64,000 bases of DNA from Pseudomonas sp. Teo4 (GTDB taxonomy: Bacteria > Pseudomonadota > Gammaproteobacteria > Pseudomonadales > Pseudomonadaceae). Positions within the stretch are counted from its first letter, which is position 1, and every line of letters begins with the position of its first letter. The notes under the pieces were generated by a model that searched no databases, was not told the origin of the DNA, and saw nothing but the letters and a program-made list of their open reading frames with translations. The stretch spans positions 1,612,001-1,676,000 of the forward strand of contig NZ_JAXCIL010000001.1 in NCBI RefSeq assembly GCF_034387475.1. Reading direction: 5' to 3'. Below, piece after piece: positions 37,413-46,796 of this stretch. The position numbers and the translations under genes are program-made.

Positions 37413-39758
37413 TCACCCGCGCACGCGGGCCTTCTGCGGGTCATAGGCCACGGTGCCGGGCGCGACAATCGCGCGGATACGCTTCTGCTGCCCGTCAAGC
37501 TTGCCGACCTCAAGCTCAGTACCCACCTCGCAATAGGCAACATCCAGGCGACACAACGCAATGTTCTTGCCCAACACCGGTGAACGAGTGGCACTGGTGA
37601 TCACGCCCACCTGGGCGCGGCCGACATGCACGCAATCGCCATGGGCGGCCATTTCGTTGCCGTCCAGCTCCAGCCCCACCAGGCGCTGTTGAGCATTGGC
37701 GGCGCGGCGCAGCAGGGCGTCCCGGCCGATGAAGTCAGCCTGCTTGGTCTTCAACGGCACGCAAAAGCCGATACCGGCTTCGAACGGGTCGGTCTGGTCA
37801 CTGAACTCGTAACCGGCGAAGATCAGCCCAGCCTCGATGCGCAGCATGTCCAGCGCATGCAGGCCCAACGGTACCAGCCCCATGGGTTCGCCCAACTGCC
37901 AAAGGCGCTGCCAGACCCGAGGTGCATCACTCGGATGGCACCAGATTTCATAGCCCAGCTCGCCGGTGTAGCCGGTGCGCGAGACCATCAGCGGTGGGCC
38001 GTTATAGTCATCAAGGCGACCGATCAGAAAGCGGAACCAGCCGAGTTCCTCCAGCTTCGGCTGAGTACCGGGCGTCCAGATCATCTGCTTGAGCAACGCC
38101 CGCGCCAACGGGCCTTGAACTGCGACATTGTGGATCTGCTCGGTGGCGCTCTTGATCCACACCTTCATGCCAAGCTTCTGCGCCTGTTCGCGCAACCACG
38201 TGCCGGCATGATCCTCGCCGCCAATCCAGCGGAACGCATCCTGCCCCAGGCGCAGCAGGGTGCCGTCATCCAGCATGCCGCCATGCTCGTAGCACATCGC
38301 CGAATAGACCACCTGGCCCACCGCCAGCTTGCGCACGTCGCGGGTCAGGCAATGGTCCAGCAGGGCTTCGGCATCCGGGCCGAGCACCTCGAACTTGCGC
38401 AGCGCCGAAAGGTCCATCACCGCCACCCGCTCGCGGCAGCCGTGGTACTCCTCGATGGCGCCGTAGCCGTCGAAATGGGTGGGAGTCCAGAAACCTCGGT
38501 AGTCGACGAACTGACGGGTGAGCGCCGAGGTGCAGGCGTGAAAGCCGCTTTCGCGGGTCAATACGGGGTCGGCGTCGGGCGCCTTGCGGTTGGCCATGGC
38601 GATACTGAAGCGCTCCTTGTCGGAATATACGCGGATATGAATGTCGGTGGGCTGCCAGCCGTTGGCCGGGTCGATATCGTCAGGGCAGGACGAACTTGCG
38701 CAGACCAGGTCGGTCATGGCCCGCAGCAGCACGTAGTCGCCGGGCCGCGACCAGGGTTCGTCGAGGGTCAGGTGCTGGTGGGCATCGACCCCGGTGTTGA
38801 AGAAGAAGTTGATCGCAGGCCAGCCGCCGCGGGCTTGCACGCCATGCCCGGCAAGGGCGCGGCTGATGTTGTCGCTGCAGTTGGCATGGCCGAAGTAGCC
38901 CTGCGCCTCGTAGTAGCGTGATGTGCAGGCGAGGGCGAAGGTGTCGTGGCGGCCGACGGTGTCGCGCACCACTTCCAGCATCGGTTGCAGGTTGCGGTCG
39001 AAGAAACGGCTGAACAGCCCGGGGCCGGGATAGGCGCTGCCGTTGAGGGTGCGGGTGACGGTCGGGTCGAGGTCGATTTCGCGGCCCGCATCCAGCCCCC
39101 TGCGGTCGAAGGCTACGAAGTCCGAGCACTGGCGCCCGGCGACATCCAGCACCTGGATGTACTGGCCGCTGGCAACGCTGTAGGCGATTGCGCTGCCGGG
39201 ATGGATGGTGAACTCGTCCACCAATTCGCCCAAAGGGGCTGGCAGCGCGGGGGCGGGTAGCGCTCGCGGGTTGGCCCGGTGAATCAGCAGGCGCAGTTCA
39301 CTGGCGCGTACCTGGCTGTCGACCGAGGTCGGCCCGCCTGGCGCGGCGACGATCACCAGCAGCGCTTCGCTGGTGGTCAGGCTGCGGCCAAAGCCCGCAG
39401 GCGTTGCACGCTCCCAGAGCGAGGCGGCACAGGGCAGGTGGCGACAGTCGACGCCGCGCCGCGCCAGTCCAGCGCTGACATGGGCGGCGTCGCGGCTGCC
39501 ATCATGTAGCAGGTGGGCGATGAATTCGGCGCCGGCGCTGGGCTTCAAACCTAGGGCGGACAGCGCCACACGGCCGTCGCTGGCGAAGGCCAGCAACTCG
39601 GCGCGCTGGTCGCCCTCAAGGTCGATCACGTCAAGCCGGTCGCCCGGCTCCAACGCCACCACCGTCAGCCCACCAGGGGCGACTGCGTGGCGCTCGAGGC
39701 TGGGGGCACGAGCAAACAGGGCCGGTTCTCGCGGCCTGGAAATCACGGGCAGGTTCAT
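37413..39758 (-). CDS. tdm: Trimethylamine N-oxide demethylase Tdm
   Basis: Protein of 781 residues with the characteristic Tdm plan: an N-terminal DUF1989-like zinc domain (about 1-390) fused to a GcvT-type tetrahydrofolate-binding domain (about 400-781). The candidate zinc cysteines are in GRQCSDFVAFD, HANCSDNI and SSCPDDIDPANGW (about residues 211, 293 and 358). Known Tdm enzymes split trimethylamine N-oxide into dimethylamine and formaldehyde, and the second domain captures formaldehyde on tetrahydrofolate. It lies 72 bp downstream of tmm, whose product is its substrate. The last 51 codons are duplicated further downstream. The alternative, a plain aminomethyltransferase, is unlikely because of the DUF1989 half and the tmm neighbour. 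Confidence 0.9.
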   Translation of the reverse strand: MNLPVISRPREPALFARAPSLERHAVAPGGLTVVALEPGDRLDVIDLEGDQRAELLAFASDGRVALSALGLKPSAGAEFIAHLLHDGSRDAAHVSAGLARRGVDCRHLPCAASLWERATPAGFGRSLTTSEALLVIVAAPGGPTSVDSQVRASELRLLIHRANPRALPAPALPAPLGELVDEFTIHPGSAIAYSVASGQYIQVLDVAGRQCSDFVAFDRRGLDAGREIDLDPTVTRTLNGSAYPGPGLFSRFFDRNLQPMLEVVRDTVGRHDTFALACTSRYYEAQGYFGHANCSDNISRALAGHGVQARGGWPAINFFFNTGVDAHQHLTLDEPWSRPGDYVLLRAMTDLVCASSSCPDDIDPANGWQPTDIHIRVYSDKERFSIAMANRKAPDADPVLTRESGFHACTSALTRQFVDYRGFWTPTHFDGYGAIEEYHGCRERVAVMDLSALRKFEVLGPDAEALLDHCLTRDVRKLAVGQVVYSAMCYEHGGMLDDGTLLRLGQDAFRWIGGEDHAGTWLREQAQKLGMKVWIKSATEQIHNVAVQGPLARALLKQMIWTPGTQPKLEELGWFRFLIGRLDDYNGPPLMVSRTGYTGELGYEIWCHPSDAPRVWQRLWQLGEPMGLVPLGLHALDMLRIEAGLIFAGYEFSDQTDPFEAGIGFCVPLKTKQADFIGRDALLRRAANAQQRLVGLELDGNEMAAHGDCVHVGRAQVGVITSATRSPVLGKNIALCRLDVAYCEVGTELEVGKLDGQQKRIRAIVAPGTVAYDPQKARVRG

Positions 39759-39830
39759 GGTGAGGTTCCACTCAAGGCAATGGGTGGGACCTGCCCGGCG
39801 CGTTCCATCCCCGAGCAGATCCGGGGGAGG

Positions 39831-41201
39831 TCAGCTTGCCGTTTTCAACGGGTCGACATGCGTGTCGGCCAGGTACGCCGCCAGCGAATCGTCCAGGGCC
39901 AGCAGCCACGGGGTGTGGTGCGCGGTGGCGAGGGTGCCGGTGATCAGCGAGCGATGGCACTTGTCACGGTAACCCATGATGTCTTCGTACTTGTCGTGCT
40001 TCCATTCCAGGAAGGTGCGGTTGACCTCGGCGATATCGAAGTTCGGGTAGTCGGTGGCTTCGATCAGCTGGCGGATGTATTCGCCCTGGAACTCGAACAT
40101 CTGCTGTGCGGTTTGCAGTTGCTCCTCCTGCTCGCGCCAGGCCAGGTTTTCGGCGTGCATGGCCGTCTGACTCGGGAGGGTGATGCGCCCCAGGATCACG
40201 TCGCGGGCGTACCAGGCCTGGGCGTCGAACATGTTGAAGCTGTACCACTGGTCCTGCATGCCCAGGTACACAAGTTTGGGGTTTTGCTCCCAGAACACGC
40301 CCTTGTAGAGGTTCAGCGGCCACAAACGGTTGCCGGTCTTCAGGCGCAGGTCTTCGGCCAGGAACGGGAAGTGGTGCTTGTAGCCGGTACAGAGGATGAT
40401 CGCATCGACGTGCTTGCTGCTGCCGTCGCAGAAGTGCGCCGTGCTGCCTTTGACGTGGGTGAGCAGCGGTTTTTCCTCCCAGTTGTCCGGCCACTTGTAG
40501 CCCATCGGCGCACTGCGGTAGCAACTGGTGATGGTGCGCGCACCGTACTTGAAGCACTGCGAACCGATGTCCTCGGCTGAATAACTACCACCGACGATGA
40601 GCACGTCCTTGCCCTTGAACTCAAGGGCATCGCGAAAATCGTGGGCGTGCAGCACCCGCCCGGCGAAGCTTTCAAAACCGTCGAAGTAAGGCACGTTCGG
40701 GGTCGAGAAGTGGCCACTGGCGACCACCACGTAGTCGAAGGTTTCGCTGTAGGTCAGGTCGTCCCGGTAGCTGTGGGCGGTGACTTCAAAGGTGCCGCTG
40801 GCGGCATCCCAGGTGACGCCGCGCACGGTGGTGTCGAAGCGGATGTAATCGCGCACGCCGGCTTTTTCGACGCGGCCCTTGATGTAGTCCCACAGCACTT
40901 CGCGCGGCGGGTAGGAGCCCATGGGGCGGCCGAAGTGTTCGTCGAAACTGTAGTCGGCGAATTCCAGGCACTCCTTCGGCCCGTTGGACCACAGGTAGCG
41001 GTACATGCTGCCGTGCACCGGTTCGCCGTGCTGGTCCAGGCCGGTGCGCCAGGTGTAGTTCCACATGCCGCCCCAGTCCGACTGCTTCTCGAAGCAGACC
41101 AGTTCGGGAATCTCGGCGCCCTTGTCCCGGGCCGACTGGAAAGCACGCAACTGGGCGAGGCCGCAAGGGCCGGCGCCGATGATGGCGACGCGTTGTGTCA
41201 T
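39831..41201 (-). CDS. tmm: Trimethylamine monooxygenase Tmm (flavin-containing)
   Basis: Flavin-containing monooxygenase of 456 residues. It has the FAD motif [12 protein letters not shown] at the N-terminus, the FMO fingerprint [11 protein letters not shown] and the NADPH motif [12 protein letters not shown]. Long stretches such as [17 protein letters not shown] and [20 protein letters not shown] are those of bacterial Tmm (as in Methylocella and marine Roseobacter) and not of other FMOs. The reaction is trimethylamine + NADPH + O2 to trimethylamine N-oxide. Its ATG overlaps the folD stop (ATGA), and tdm follows, so the product is used directly. Confidence 0.94.
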   Translation of the reverse strand: MTQRVAIIGAGPCGLAQLRAFQSARDKGAEIPELVCFEKQSDWGGMWNYTWRTGLDQHGEPVHGSMYRYLWSNGPKECLEFADYSFDEHFGRPMGSYPPREVLWDYIKGRVEKAGVRDYIRFDTTVRGVTWDAASGTFEVTAHSYRDDLTYSETFDYVVVASGHFSTPNVPYFDGFESFAGRVLHAHDFRDALEFKGKDVLIVGGSYSAEDIGSQCFKYGARTITSCYRSAPMGYKWPDNWEEKPLLTHVKGSTAHFCDGSSKHVDAIILCTGYKHHFPFLAEDLRLKTGNRLWPLNLYKGVFWEQNPKLVYLGMQDQWYSFNMFDAQAWYARDVILGRITLPSQTAMHAENLAWREQEEQLQTAQQMFEFQGEYIRQLIEATDYPNFDIAEVNRTFLEWKHDKYEDIMGYRDKCHRSLITGTLATAHHTPWLLALDDSLAAYLADTHVDPLKTAS

Positions 41202-42100
41202 GCTGGAATCTCCATTGCAGTTTGCGACCGGCTGACGCTTGGATGCTGCAGGCGTGCCGCGGCCAGGGTGTTGTTCATCAGGTAGGCGATGGTCATGGGG
41301 CCGACGCCGCCGGGGACCGGGGTGATGGCGGCGGCGCGGGTGCAGGCGGAGTCGAAGTCGACATCACCGACCAGCTTCGAGCGACCGCCTTCGTCGAGGC
41401 GGTTGATGCCGACGTCGATCACCACGGCTCCGGGTTTCAGCCAGTCGGCATCCACCAGGCGTGGGCGACCCACAGCGGCAACGACGATGTCCGCCAGACG
41501 GCACAACTCGCGCAGATTGGCGGTTCTGGAATGCACCACGGTCACCGAGCAGTGCGCCTTCAGTAGCAGCGCGGCCATGGGTTTGCCGACGATGTTGGAG
41601 CGGCCGATCACCACGGCGTGCTTGCCGCTCAAGTCGCCGCAGGTGTCCTGCAGCAGGCGCAGGCAGCCGGCAGGGGTGCAGGGCGTCAGTACCTCGCGCC
41701 CTTGGCTGAGGCCGCCGACGTTGGCAGCGTGGAAGCCATCGACGTCCTTCAATGGCGCGATGGCCTGCAGCACAAGGTGTTCGTCGATATGTGCAGGCAG
41801 TGGCAGCTGGACCAGGATGCCGTGCACGCTGGCATCGGTATTCAACTCACCGATCAAGGCCAGCAGGCGGCCCGCGTCGCACTGCTCAGGCAACCTGAAC
41901 TCCAGCGAGCGAATGCCACATTCCTCGGCGCGCCGTGCCTTGTTGCGCACATAGACCTGGCTAGCCGGGTCTTCACCGACCAGCACCACCGCCAGCGCCG
42001 GGGCGATACCACGGGCCTTGAGCGCGACCACCTCTTCAGTGACCTCGGCGATCACCCGTGCGGCAGCGGCTTTGCCGTCGATCAGCGTGACGGCGCTCAT
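41198..42100 (-). CDS. folD: Bifunctional methylene-tetrahydrofolate dehydrogenase/cyclohydrolase FolD
   Basis: Protein of 300 residues with all FolD signatures: [16 protein letters not shown] (active-site Tyr and Lys), [15 protein letters not shown] and [11 protein letters not shown]. It oxidises 5,10-methylene-tetrahydrofolate to methenyl and hydrolyses it to 10-formyl-tetrahydrofolate. It overlaps purU upstream and tmm downstream by 4 bp each, so it is coupled to the methylated-amine operon and is probably a second, pathway-specific copy besides the housekeeping folD. Confidence 0.95.
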   Translation of the reverse strand: MSAVTLIDGKAAAARVIAEVTEEVVALKARGIAPALAVVLVGEDPASQVYVRNKARRAEECGIRSLEFRLPEQCDAGRLLALIGELNTDASVHGILVQLPLPAHIDEHLVLQAIAPLKDVDGFHAANVGGLSQGREVLTPCTPAGCLRLLQDTCGDLSGKHAVVIGRSNIVGKPMAALLLKAHCSVTVVHSRTANLRELCRLADIVVAAVGRPRLVDADWLKPGAVVIDVGINRLDEGGRSKLVGDVDFDSACTRAAAITPVPGGVGPMTIAYLMNNTLAAARLQHPSVSRSQTAMEIPA

Positions 42101-42951
42101 CGGAAAATCACCGTCTTGTCACCGTTGAGCAGCACGCGGTGCTCCAGGTGATATTTGAGCGCCTTCGACAGCGCCACCGTTTCGGTGTCCCGGCCGATCG
42201 CCACCAACTGCTCGGGCAGGTAGGCGTGATCGACACGCTGGACTTCCTGCTCGATGATCGGCCCCTCGTCCAGGTCGCTGGTGACGTAGTGGGCGGTGGC
42301 GCCAATCAGCTTCACACCTCGTTCGAACGCCTGGTGATAGGGCTTGGCGCCTTTGAACCCGGGCAGAAACGAGTGGTGAATGTTGATCGCCCGGCCCGAC
42401 AACTGCTTGCACAGGTCGTCCGACAGCACCTGCATGTAACGGGCGAGCACCACCAGTTCGGTGTCGGTTTCCTGCACCAGCTGCAACAGCGCGGCTTCCT
42501 GCTGCGCCTTGGTGTCGCGGGTCACCGGCAGGTAGACGAAGCGGATGCCTTCACGTTCGGCCATCGGCCGCAGATCGAGGTGGTTGGAGACGATGGCGGT
42601 GACCTGCATGTCCATCTCGCCCTTCTGGTGGCGGTAGAGCAGGTCGGCCAGGCAGTGGTCGTACTTGCTGACCATCAGCAGCACGCGCATCGGGCGGTCG
42701 CCCTGGAACAGCTCCCAGTCCATGGCGAAAGGTACCGCGACATCGTCGAAGCCCTGGCGCAGCGCGTCGATGTCCGCGTGCACGCCATCATTGAAACGGA
42801 ACACCGCGCGCATGAAGAAGCGCCCGGTGATCTCGTCGTCGAACTGCGAAAGTTCGCTCAGGTAGCACTGGCGGCCGGCCAGGTAAGTGGTAACCGCCGC
42901 AACGATGCCGGAGGTGGCGGGGCAACTGATCTTGAGAATGTAATGGCTCAT
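42097..42951 (-). CDS. purU: Formyltetrahydrofolate deformylase PurU
   Basis: Protein of 284 residues: an N-terminal ACT domain (about 1-85) and a formyltransferase-fold hydrolase domain with the catalytic region [20 protein letters not shown] and [13 protein letters not shown]. It hydrolyses 10-formyl-tetrahydrofolate to formate and tetrahydrofolate, so with FolD it turns the methyl-derived carbon into formate and regenerates the cofactor for Tdm and the demethylase. It overlaps folD by ATGA and follows the GcvT-like gene by 18 bp. Confidence 0.94.
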   Translation of the reverse strand: MSHYILKISCPATSGIVAAVTTYLAGRQCYLSELSQFDDEITGRFFMRAVFRFNDGVHADIDALRQGFDDVAVPFAMDWELFQGDRPMRVLLMVSKYDHCLADLLYRHQKGEMDMQVTAIVSNHLDLRPMAEREGIRFVYLPVTRDTKAQQEAALLQLVQETDTELVVLARYMQVLSDDLCKQLSGRAINIHHSFLPGFKGAKPYHQAFERGVKLIGATAHYVTSDLDEGPIIEQEVQRVDHAYLPEQLVAIGRDTETVALSKALKYHLEHRVLLNGDKTVIFR

Positions 42952-42969
42952 GTGGGGTTCCCGTGCAGG

Positions 42970-44100
42970 TCAGCCTTTGGCAGTACGCTTTTTCTTTTCC
43001 GGGTCGTCGAACGGCAGCGTGTGGGCGATGGCGTTCACCTGCAGGCTGCCGCGTACTTGCAGCGGCACACCTTGCTCGGCTATGTCGGGCTCTACACGGG
43101 CGATGGCCATCGAGCGCTCGGTGAGGCGCGAATACATGGCGCAGGTGATCACGCCGACCTGGCGGCCTTCATGCCAAAGCGTGTCGCCGGCCTGGGCCGC
43201 GACGCCGCCTTCAAGCAGCACGCCGAATATCCTGAAGCGCTCCTGGCCCTTGAGCCGCAGGTGCTCGCCGGCGCCGCGAAAGTCCTGCTTGCCAGGCGAG
43301 ACGGTGAAATCGAGGCCTAGCTCCCACAGGGTGTCGCCAGCTTTCTGGTCGGCGAAGGGGTACATCTGCGAGTTGTCGTAGGGGAAGAACAGCAGGTAGC
43401 TCTCCACTCGCAGCCAGTCCAGCGCGGTGAACGCGCAAGGGATGATGCCGTGCGCCTTGCCGTTCTCCAGAATGCCGTCCCAGAGCGCCGGCGCGTCGGC
43501 GGCCTTGCAGAAGATTTCGTAGCCGCGCTCGCCGGTATAGCCGGTGCGCGAGATCATCACCGGGCGGTCGAACAGCTTGGTCTGCAGGTGGTGGAAGTAG
43601 GGCAGGTCGCGAATGCCCGGCACCTGTTCGGCAAGAAAGTCCACTGCACGAGGCCCTTGCAGCGACAGATCGTGCAGGTCGTCGTCGAACAGTACCGCTA
43701 CCTGACGCCCCTGGGCCGAGCGGATCAGCACTTCGTGGCCACTGCCGGCGCCGTGCACCACCATGAAGGCATTGGGGCCGGTGCGGTAGATGATGCAGTC
43801 GTCGATAAACTTGCCATCGTCGTCGAGCATGCAGGCATACACCGACTTGCCTGGGTACAGCTTGCTGACGTCGCGGGTGGTGGCGTAGTCCAGCAGGCTT
43901 TCGGCGTGGGGGCCGACGTAGTGCACCTTCTTCAAGCCGGACACGTCCATCAGCCCGGCCCGGGTGCGGATCGCTTCGTGGTGGTCGGCCAGGTCGCTGG
44001 CATAGGTCCAGGCGGTGCCCATGCCGTTCCAGTCTTCCAGGTTCGAACCGAGCGCCAGGTGGCGTTCGCGCAGTGCACTGATGCGCCATGAGTTGGCCAT
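42970..44100 (-). CDS. GcvT-like tetrahydrofolate-binding subunit of the dimethylamine demethylase
   Basis: Aminomethyltransferase-family protein of 376 residues with typical GcvT segments (LLDYATTRDVSKL, SRTGYTGERGYEIF, FTALDWLRVES). It lies 38 bp after the heme subunit gene. In the heme-dependent oxidative N-demethylase of Pseudomonas mendocina a GcvT-type subunit accepts the formaldehyde on tetrahydrofolate, and this gene fits that role. The frame is open much further upstream (to 44730), but the ATG at 44100 has GAGGA in front and starts the fold; the upstream part is out-of-frame reading of the heme subunit gene. Confidence 0.88.
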   Translation of the reverse strand: MANSWRISALRERHLALGSNLEDWNGMGTAWTYASDLADHHEAIRTRAGLMDVSGLKKVHYVGPHAESLLDYATTRDVSKLYPGKSVYACMLDDDGKFIDDCIIYRTGPNAFMVVHGAGSGHEVLIRSAQGRQVAVLFDDDLHDLSLQGPRAVDFLAEQVPGIRDLPYFHHLQTKLFDRPVMISRTGYTGERGYEIFCKAADAPALWDGILENGKAHGIIPCAFTALDWLRVESYLLFFPYDNSQMYPFADQKAGDTLWELGLDFTVSPGKQDFRGAGEHLRLKGQERFRIFGVLLEGGVAAQAGDTLWHEGRQVGVITCAMYSRLTERSMAIARVEPDIAEQGVPLQVRGSLQVNAIAHTLPFDDPEKKKRTAKG

Positions 44101-44138
44101 GGGGAGTTCCTCTCGTTGTGGTTGTTCGGGCAGGCAGG

Positions 44139-45155
44139 TCAGGCGGCGGCGTCGAAGCGACGCAGCCATTCGACCAGGGGTTGGCGGTAGCGGGTGATGC
44201 CTTTGTAGTCGGCGATCGGCTCGGGCAGGTCGCGCATCACCCGGTGCAGGCGCTGCGCCCAGGCCGGGTTGCTGACCAGTTCGTCGAAGCTGATCAGGTA
44301 GGTACGAATGCCAAACAGCAGGGCGTGGGAGCGTGGCAGGCGGCTCATGGTTTGCAGCTCGACGCGCAGGTGCACCAGGCGCCCGACGTTGTCGACGGTG
44401 ACCTTGCCGCGGTCGTTGCCCCACTGGTGGAAGGTCTCCGGCGAGGTGTCCAGGCGCGGGTTGATGGTCAGGGTCCAGTTCAGGCGGCGAACGGGCTGGC
44501 CTACCTGGATGTTGAGCAAATACTTCAGCGCCCGGTCGAACACGCCCATCTGGTGCGCCATCGGCACTGGCGAGTGCCATTGCTTGAAGCTCATGCCGGC
44601 GTCGAAGCGCAGCGACCAGTCGGCTGGGCAGGTGACCATGCCGGCATCCATGTACAAGTCGCCGTCGCGTTGGTCGAGCACGGCGAAGTCGCCTTGCATC
44701 TGGCGGGTGATGTACTCCAGCGGCTCGCACGGCAAGCTGCTGGCATCGCCATGAATGAAGTGCTGGTCGATATCCAGGGCGAAGTTTTGCCAGTGCCAGG
44801 CATCGCCTTGACGGTCAAGACGGAACACCTCGGGATAGTCCCGCGCAAGGCTCTCCATCAGTAGTTCCAGGGTGTCCCAGGCGGCCAGGGCCATGTGCGG
44901 CATGACCAGGCAGCGTTGCGGGTCCAGCTCCAGCACCCGGGCGCGCTCGGCCATTTCCGAAAGGTAATGCTCATCGATGTCGAAGCAGTGCTCGAATACT
45001 GAGCCTGGGTCGCGGGACACTGCAGGTTCCAGATTTACCGAGTACATGTACTGGTCTTCTGGAAACGGGAAGGGGAAGCGGGCGATGGCTGCTGGACTGT
45101 TGCGGAAGCTGAAATCGTCCCGGTAGGTTTCCAGCGGCTTGAAGGTGAGGGTCAT
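44139..45155 (-). CDS. Heme-dependent oxidative N-demethylase, catalytic (DUF3445) subunit
   Basis: Protein of 338 residues of the DUF3445 family, now known as the heme catalytic subunit of dimethylamine monooxygenase/HODM. Conserved stretches include HWQNFALDIDQHFIHGD, DAGMVTCPADWSLRFD, NWTLTINPRLD and ELQTMSRLP. It oxidises dimethylamine to methylamine and formaldehyde with O2 and electrons from the reductase encoded 15 bp upstream. It is the third gene of the operon. The heme-ligating residue cannot be fixed by eye. Confidence 0.9.
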   Translation of the reverse strand: MTLTFKPLETYRDDFSFRNSPAAIARFPFPFPEDQYMYSVNLEPAVSRDPGSVFEHCFDIDEHYLSEMAERARVLELDPQRCLVMPHMALAAWDTLELLMESLARDYPEVFRLDRQGDAWHWQNFALDIDQHFIHGDASSLPCEPLEYITRQMQGDFAVLDQRDGDLYMDAGMVTCPADWSLRFDAGMSFKQWHSPVPMAHQMGVFDRALKYLLNIQVGQPVRRLNWTLTINPRLDTSPETFHQWGNDRGKVTVDNVGRLVHLRVELQTMSRLPRSHALLFGIRTYLISFDELVSNPAWAQRLHRVMRDLPEPIADYKGITRYRQPLVEWLRRFDAAA

Positions 45156-45170
45156 GGGGATGGCTCCGGG

Positions 45171-46100
45171 TCAGAGGTCAAGCAGGATCGGGCTGCCGCA
45201 GCCGCGCGAGACGCACGGCATGAGGTGGCTGGCACGTTGTTCGGCGCTGAGGAACAGGTCGCGGTGCTCGACGTCGCCCTTGAGCCAGGGCGTCTGGCAC
45301 TGGCCGCAAACCCCGCCACGGCACAGGTTGGGGACTTCGACCCCCGCGTCTTCGAGGGCTTCGAGCAGGCTTTGATTGGCAGCGACCTGCAGCTGTCGGC
45401 CGCTACGCACAAGCTCGACGCCGAACGGTTGCCCAGGCTCGGCGGCGGCGAACGCCTCCCAGTGCACCCGGCGCGGGCTCCAGCCCAGTTTGTGGGTGTG
45501 CTCCTGCAGGTCGGCGAGCAACGATTGCGGGCCGCAGGCATAAATGTGCGTGCCCAGTGGTTGGTCGTTGAGGACTGCCGTGATGTCCAGGCGCCGCACG
45601 CCGCCTGGATATTCATGCAGGCGCGGCCCAAGCGCTTCACGCAGCTCAGCCAGGTAGGCATCGCTGCTGGCAGTGCGGTAGGCGTAGTGCAACTCGAAAT
45701 CGCTGCCGTCGCGCAACAGCTCGTGGCTATAGGCCAGGAACGGCGTAATACCGATGCCTGCGGCGAGCAACAGGTGACGGCGGGCCTCCCGGTGCAGTGC
45801 AAACAGGTTGGCGGGGGCAGTGATATACAGCCGATCGCCCACCTTCAGATGCTGATGCAAATAGCGCGAGCCACCACGGGAGCTGGCCTGATGGCGCACG
45901 GCGATGCGGTAGCAGTGCTGATGGCGTGGGTCGCCAAGCAACGAGTAGGCATTGCGCCGGCCGTTGGGTAGATGCACTTGCACATGGCTGCCGGCAGAGA
46001 AACCCGGCAGCTTGCCGCTCAAAGCTTCGAGGCTGTATTCGCGGATCACTGGCGTAAGCGGCCGGATGGCGCAGACGCGCACTTCGATAAGGCTATTCAT
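45171..46100 (-). CDS. Ferredoxin-NAD(P) reductase subunit of dimethylamine demethylase (PDR/VanB type)
   Basis: Protein of 309 residues with an FMN-binding barrel (RNAYSLLG), an NAD(P) domain (AAGIGITPFL, YACGPQSLL) and a C-terminal plant-type 2Fe-2S domain (CRGGVCGQC plus a distal Cys in LMPCVSR). This is the phthalate-dioxygenase-reductase layout. It passes electrons to the heme subunit encoded next. The frame is open to 46244, but the ATG at 46100 overlaps the preceding stop (ATGA) and gives the standard N-terminus. Confidence 0.92.
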   Translation of the reverse strand: MNSLIEVRVCAIRPLTPVIREYSLEALSGKLPGFSAGSHVQVHLPNGRRNAYSLLGDPRHQHCYRIAVRHQASSRGGSRYLHQHLKVGDRLYITAPANLFALHREARRHLLLAAGIGITPFLAYSHELLRDGSDFELHYAYRTASSDAYLAELREALGPRLHEYPGGVRRLDITAVLNDQPLGTHIYACGPQSLLADLQEHTHKLGWSPRRVHWEAFAAAEPGQPFGVELVRSGRQLQVAANQSLLEALEDAGVEVPNLCRGGVCGQCQTPWLKGDVEHRDLFLSAEQRASHLMPCVSRGCGSPILLDL

Positions 46101-46624
46101 GGGTGCGCCTCCCGATAGGGTTGATCGGCATCGGCGCAGACGCCTAGGTAAGCGCCCAGGCGTTGTGAGAAGTGGCGGCGGACTTCCAGCACTACATTGC
46201 AATGGGCGCAGGTCAGGTGAGCGGCAGGTCCTGCGGGCTGGCAATTGGCGCAGTGCACGCAGAACACCAGGCGGCTGCCTTCGTCGCTGCTGCTGACGAC
46301 AATTTCGTCCTCCTGCAGACCGGCGCTGCGGGCCTGTGCATGCAGTGGCCAGACGAACGCCTGGTCGCCGCGCAGCTCAAGGCGCAGGCCGACATGGGCG
46401 GTCGCCAGGCGCTCGCCCAAGACCTGCTGCAGGGCGGCCATGTCAGTGAAATCAGTCAATGCCAGGTGACTCGACGGGGTGTGGCCGAACGCTCTGGAAA
46501 GGGCGGTGAACGCTTCGCGTCCAGACGTCTGGGTCACCAGCAAGAAGTCGGTTGCGGCCTGGGGGCGTTCGCCGCTGGGGTAGCGCGGCACGCTGAAGGG
46601 GTGATCGGTAGCGATGCTGCTCAT
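46097..46624 (-). CDS. dmmA: Dimethylamine monooxygenase subunit DmmA-like
   Basis: Protein of 175 residues with a C-terminal zinc-ribbon-like cysteine cluster (CVHCANC and CAHCNVVLEVRRHFS), as in DmmA-family subunits of dimethylamine monooxygenase. It is the first gene of the eight-gene operon, with GAGGA before the ATG, and overlaps the reductase gene by 4 bp. Its role in the complex is structural or electron-transfer related; the Cys cluster is visible but its metal is inferred. Confidence 0.82.
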   Translation of the reverse strand: MSSIATDHPFSVPRYPSGERPQAATDFLLVTQTSGREAFTALSRAFGHTPSSHLALTDFTDMAALQQVLGERLATAHVGLRLELRGDQAFVWPLHAQARSAGLQEDEIVVSSSDEGSRLVFCVHCANCQPAGPAAHLTCAHCNVVLEVRRHFSQRLGAYLGVCADADQPYREAHP

Positions 46625-46796
46625 GCTGTCCTCGCGCTTTTCGTTGTTTCCTGTTGAGGAAGATATTTTCTCGTCGGGAATCAGCGATCAATCCGCTAGG
46701 GGAGATACGCACAAAGGGGTAGTTGCCTGTTCAGGGCACAGAAGTTGCTGCTCGAATGCGCGCCCACCCAATGTGTGCCGTCGGAGGAGCAGAGGG
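46625..46796. promoter_or_regulatory. Divergent promoter region of the methylated-amine operon and its regulator
   Basis: These 172 bp separate the leftward operon from the LuxR/PAS regulator gene and should hold both promoters and the operator. On the minus strand the stretch ACTACCCCTTTGTGC (46711-46725) is a conspicuous candidate activator site, but I know no consensus for this regulator. No sigma-54 motif was found. Confidence 0.4.

Noticed and set aside
44101..44730. N-terminal extension of the GcvT-like demethylase subunit by about 210 residues
   Set aside because: It runs out of frame through the heme subunit gene and has arbitrary composition; the ATG at 44100 has a good ribosome site.
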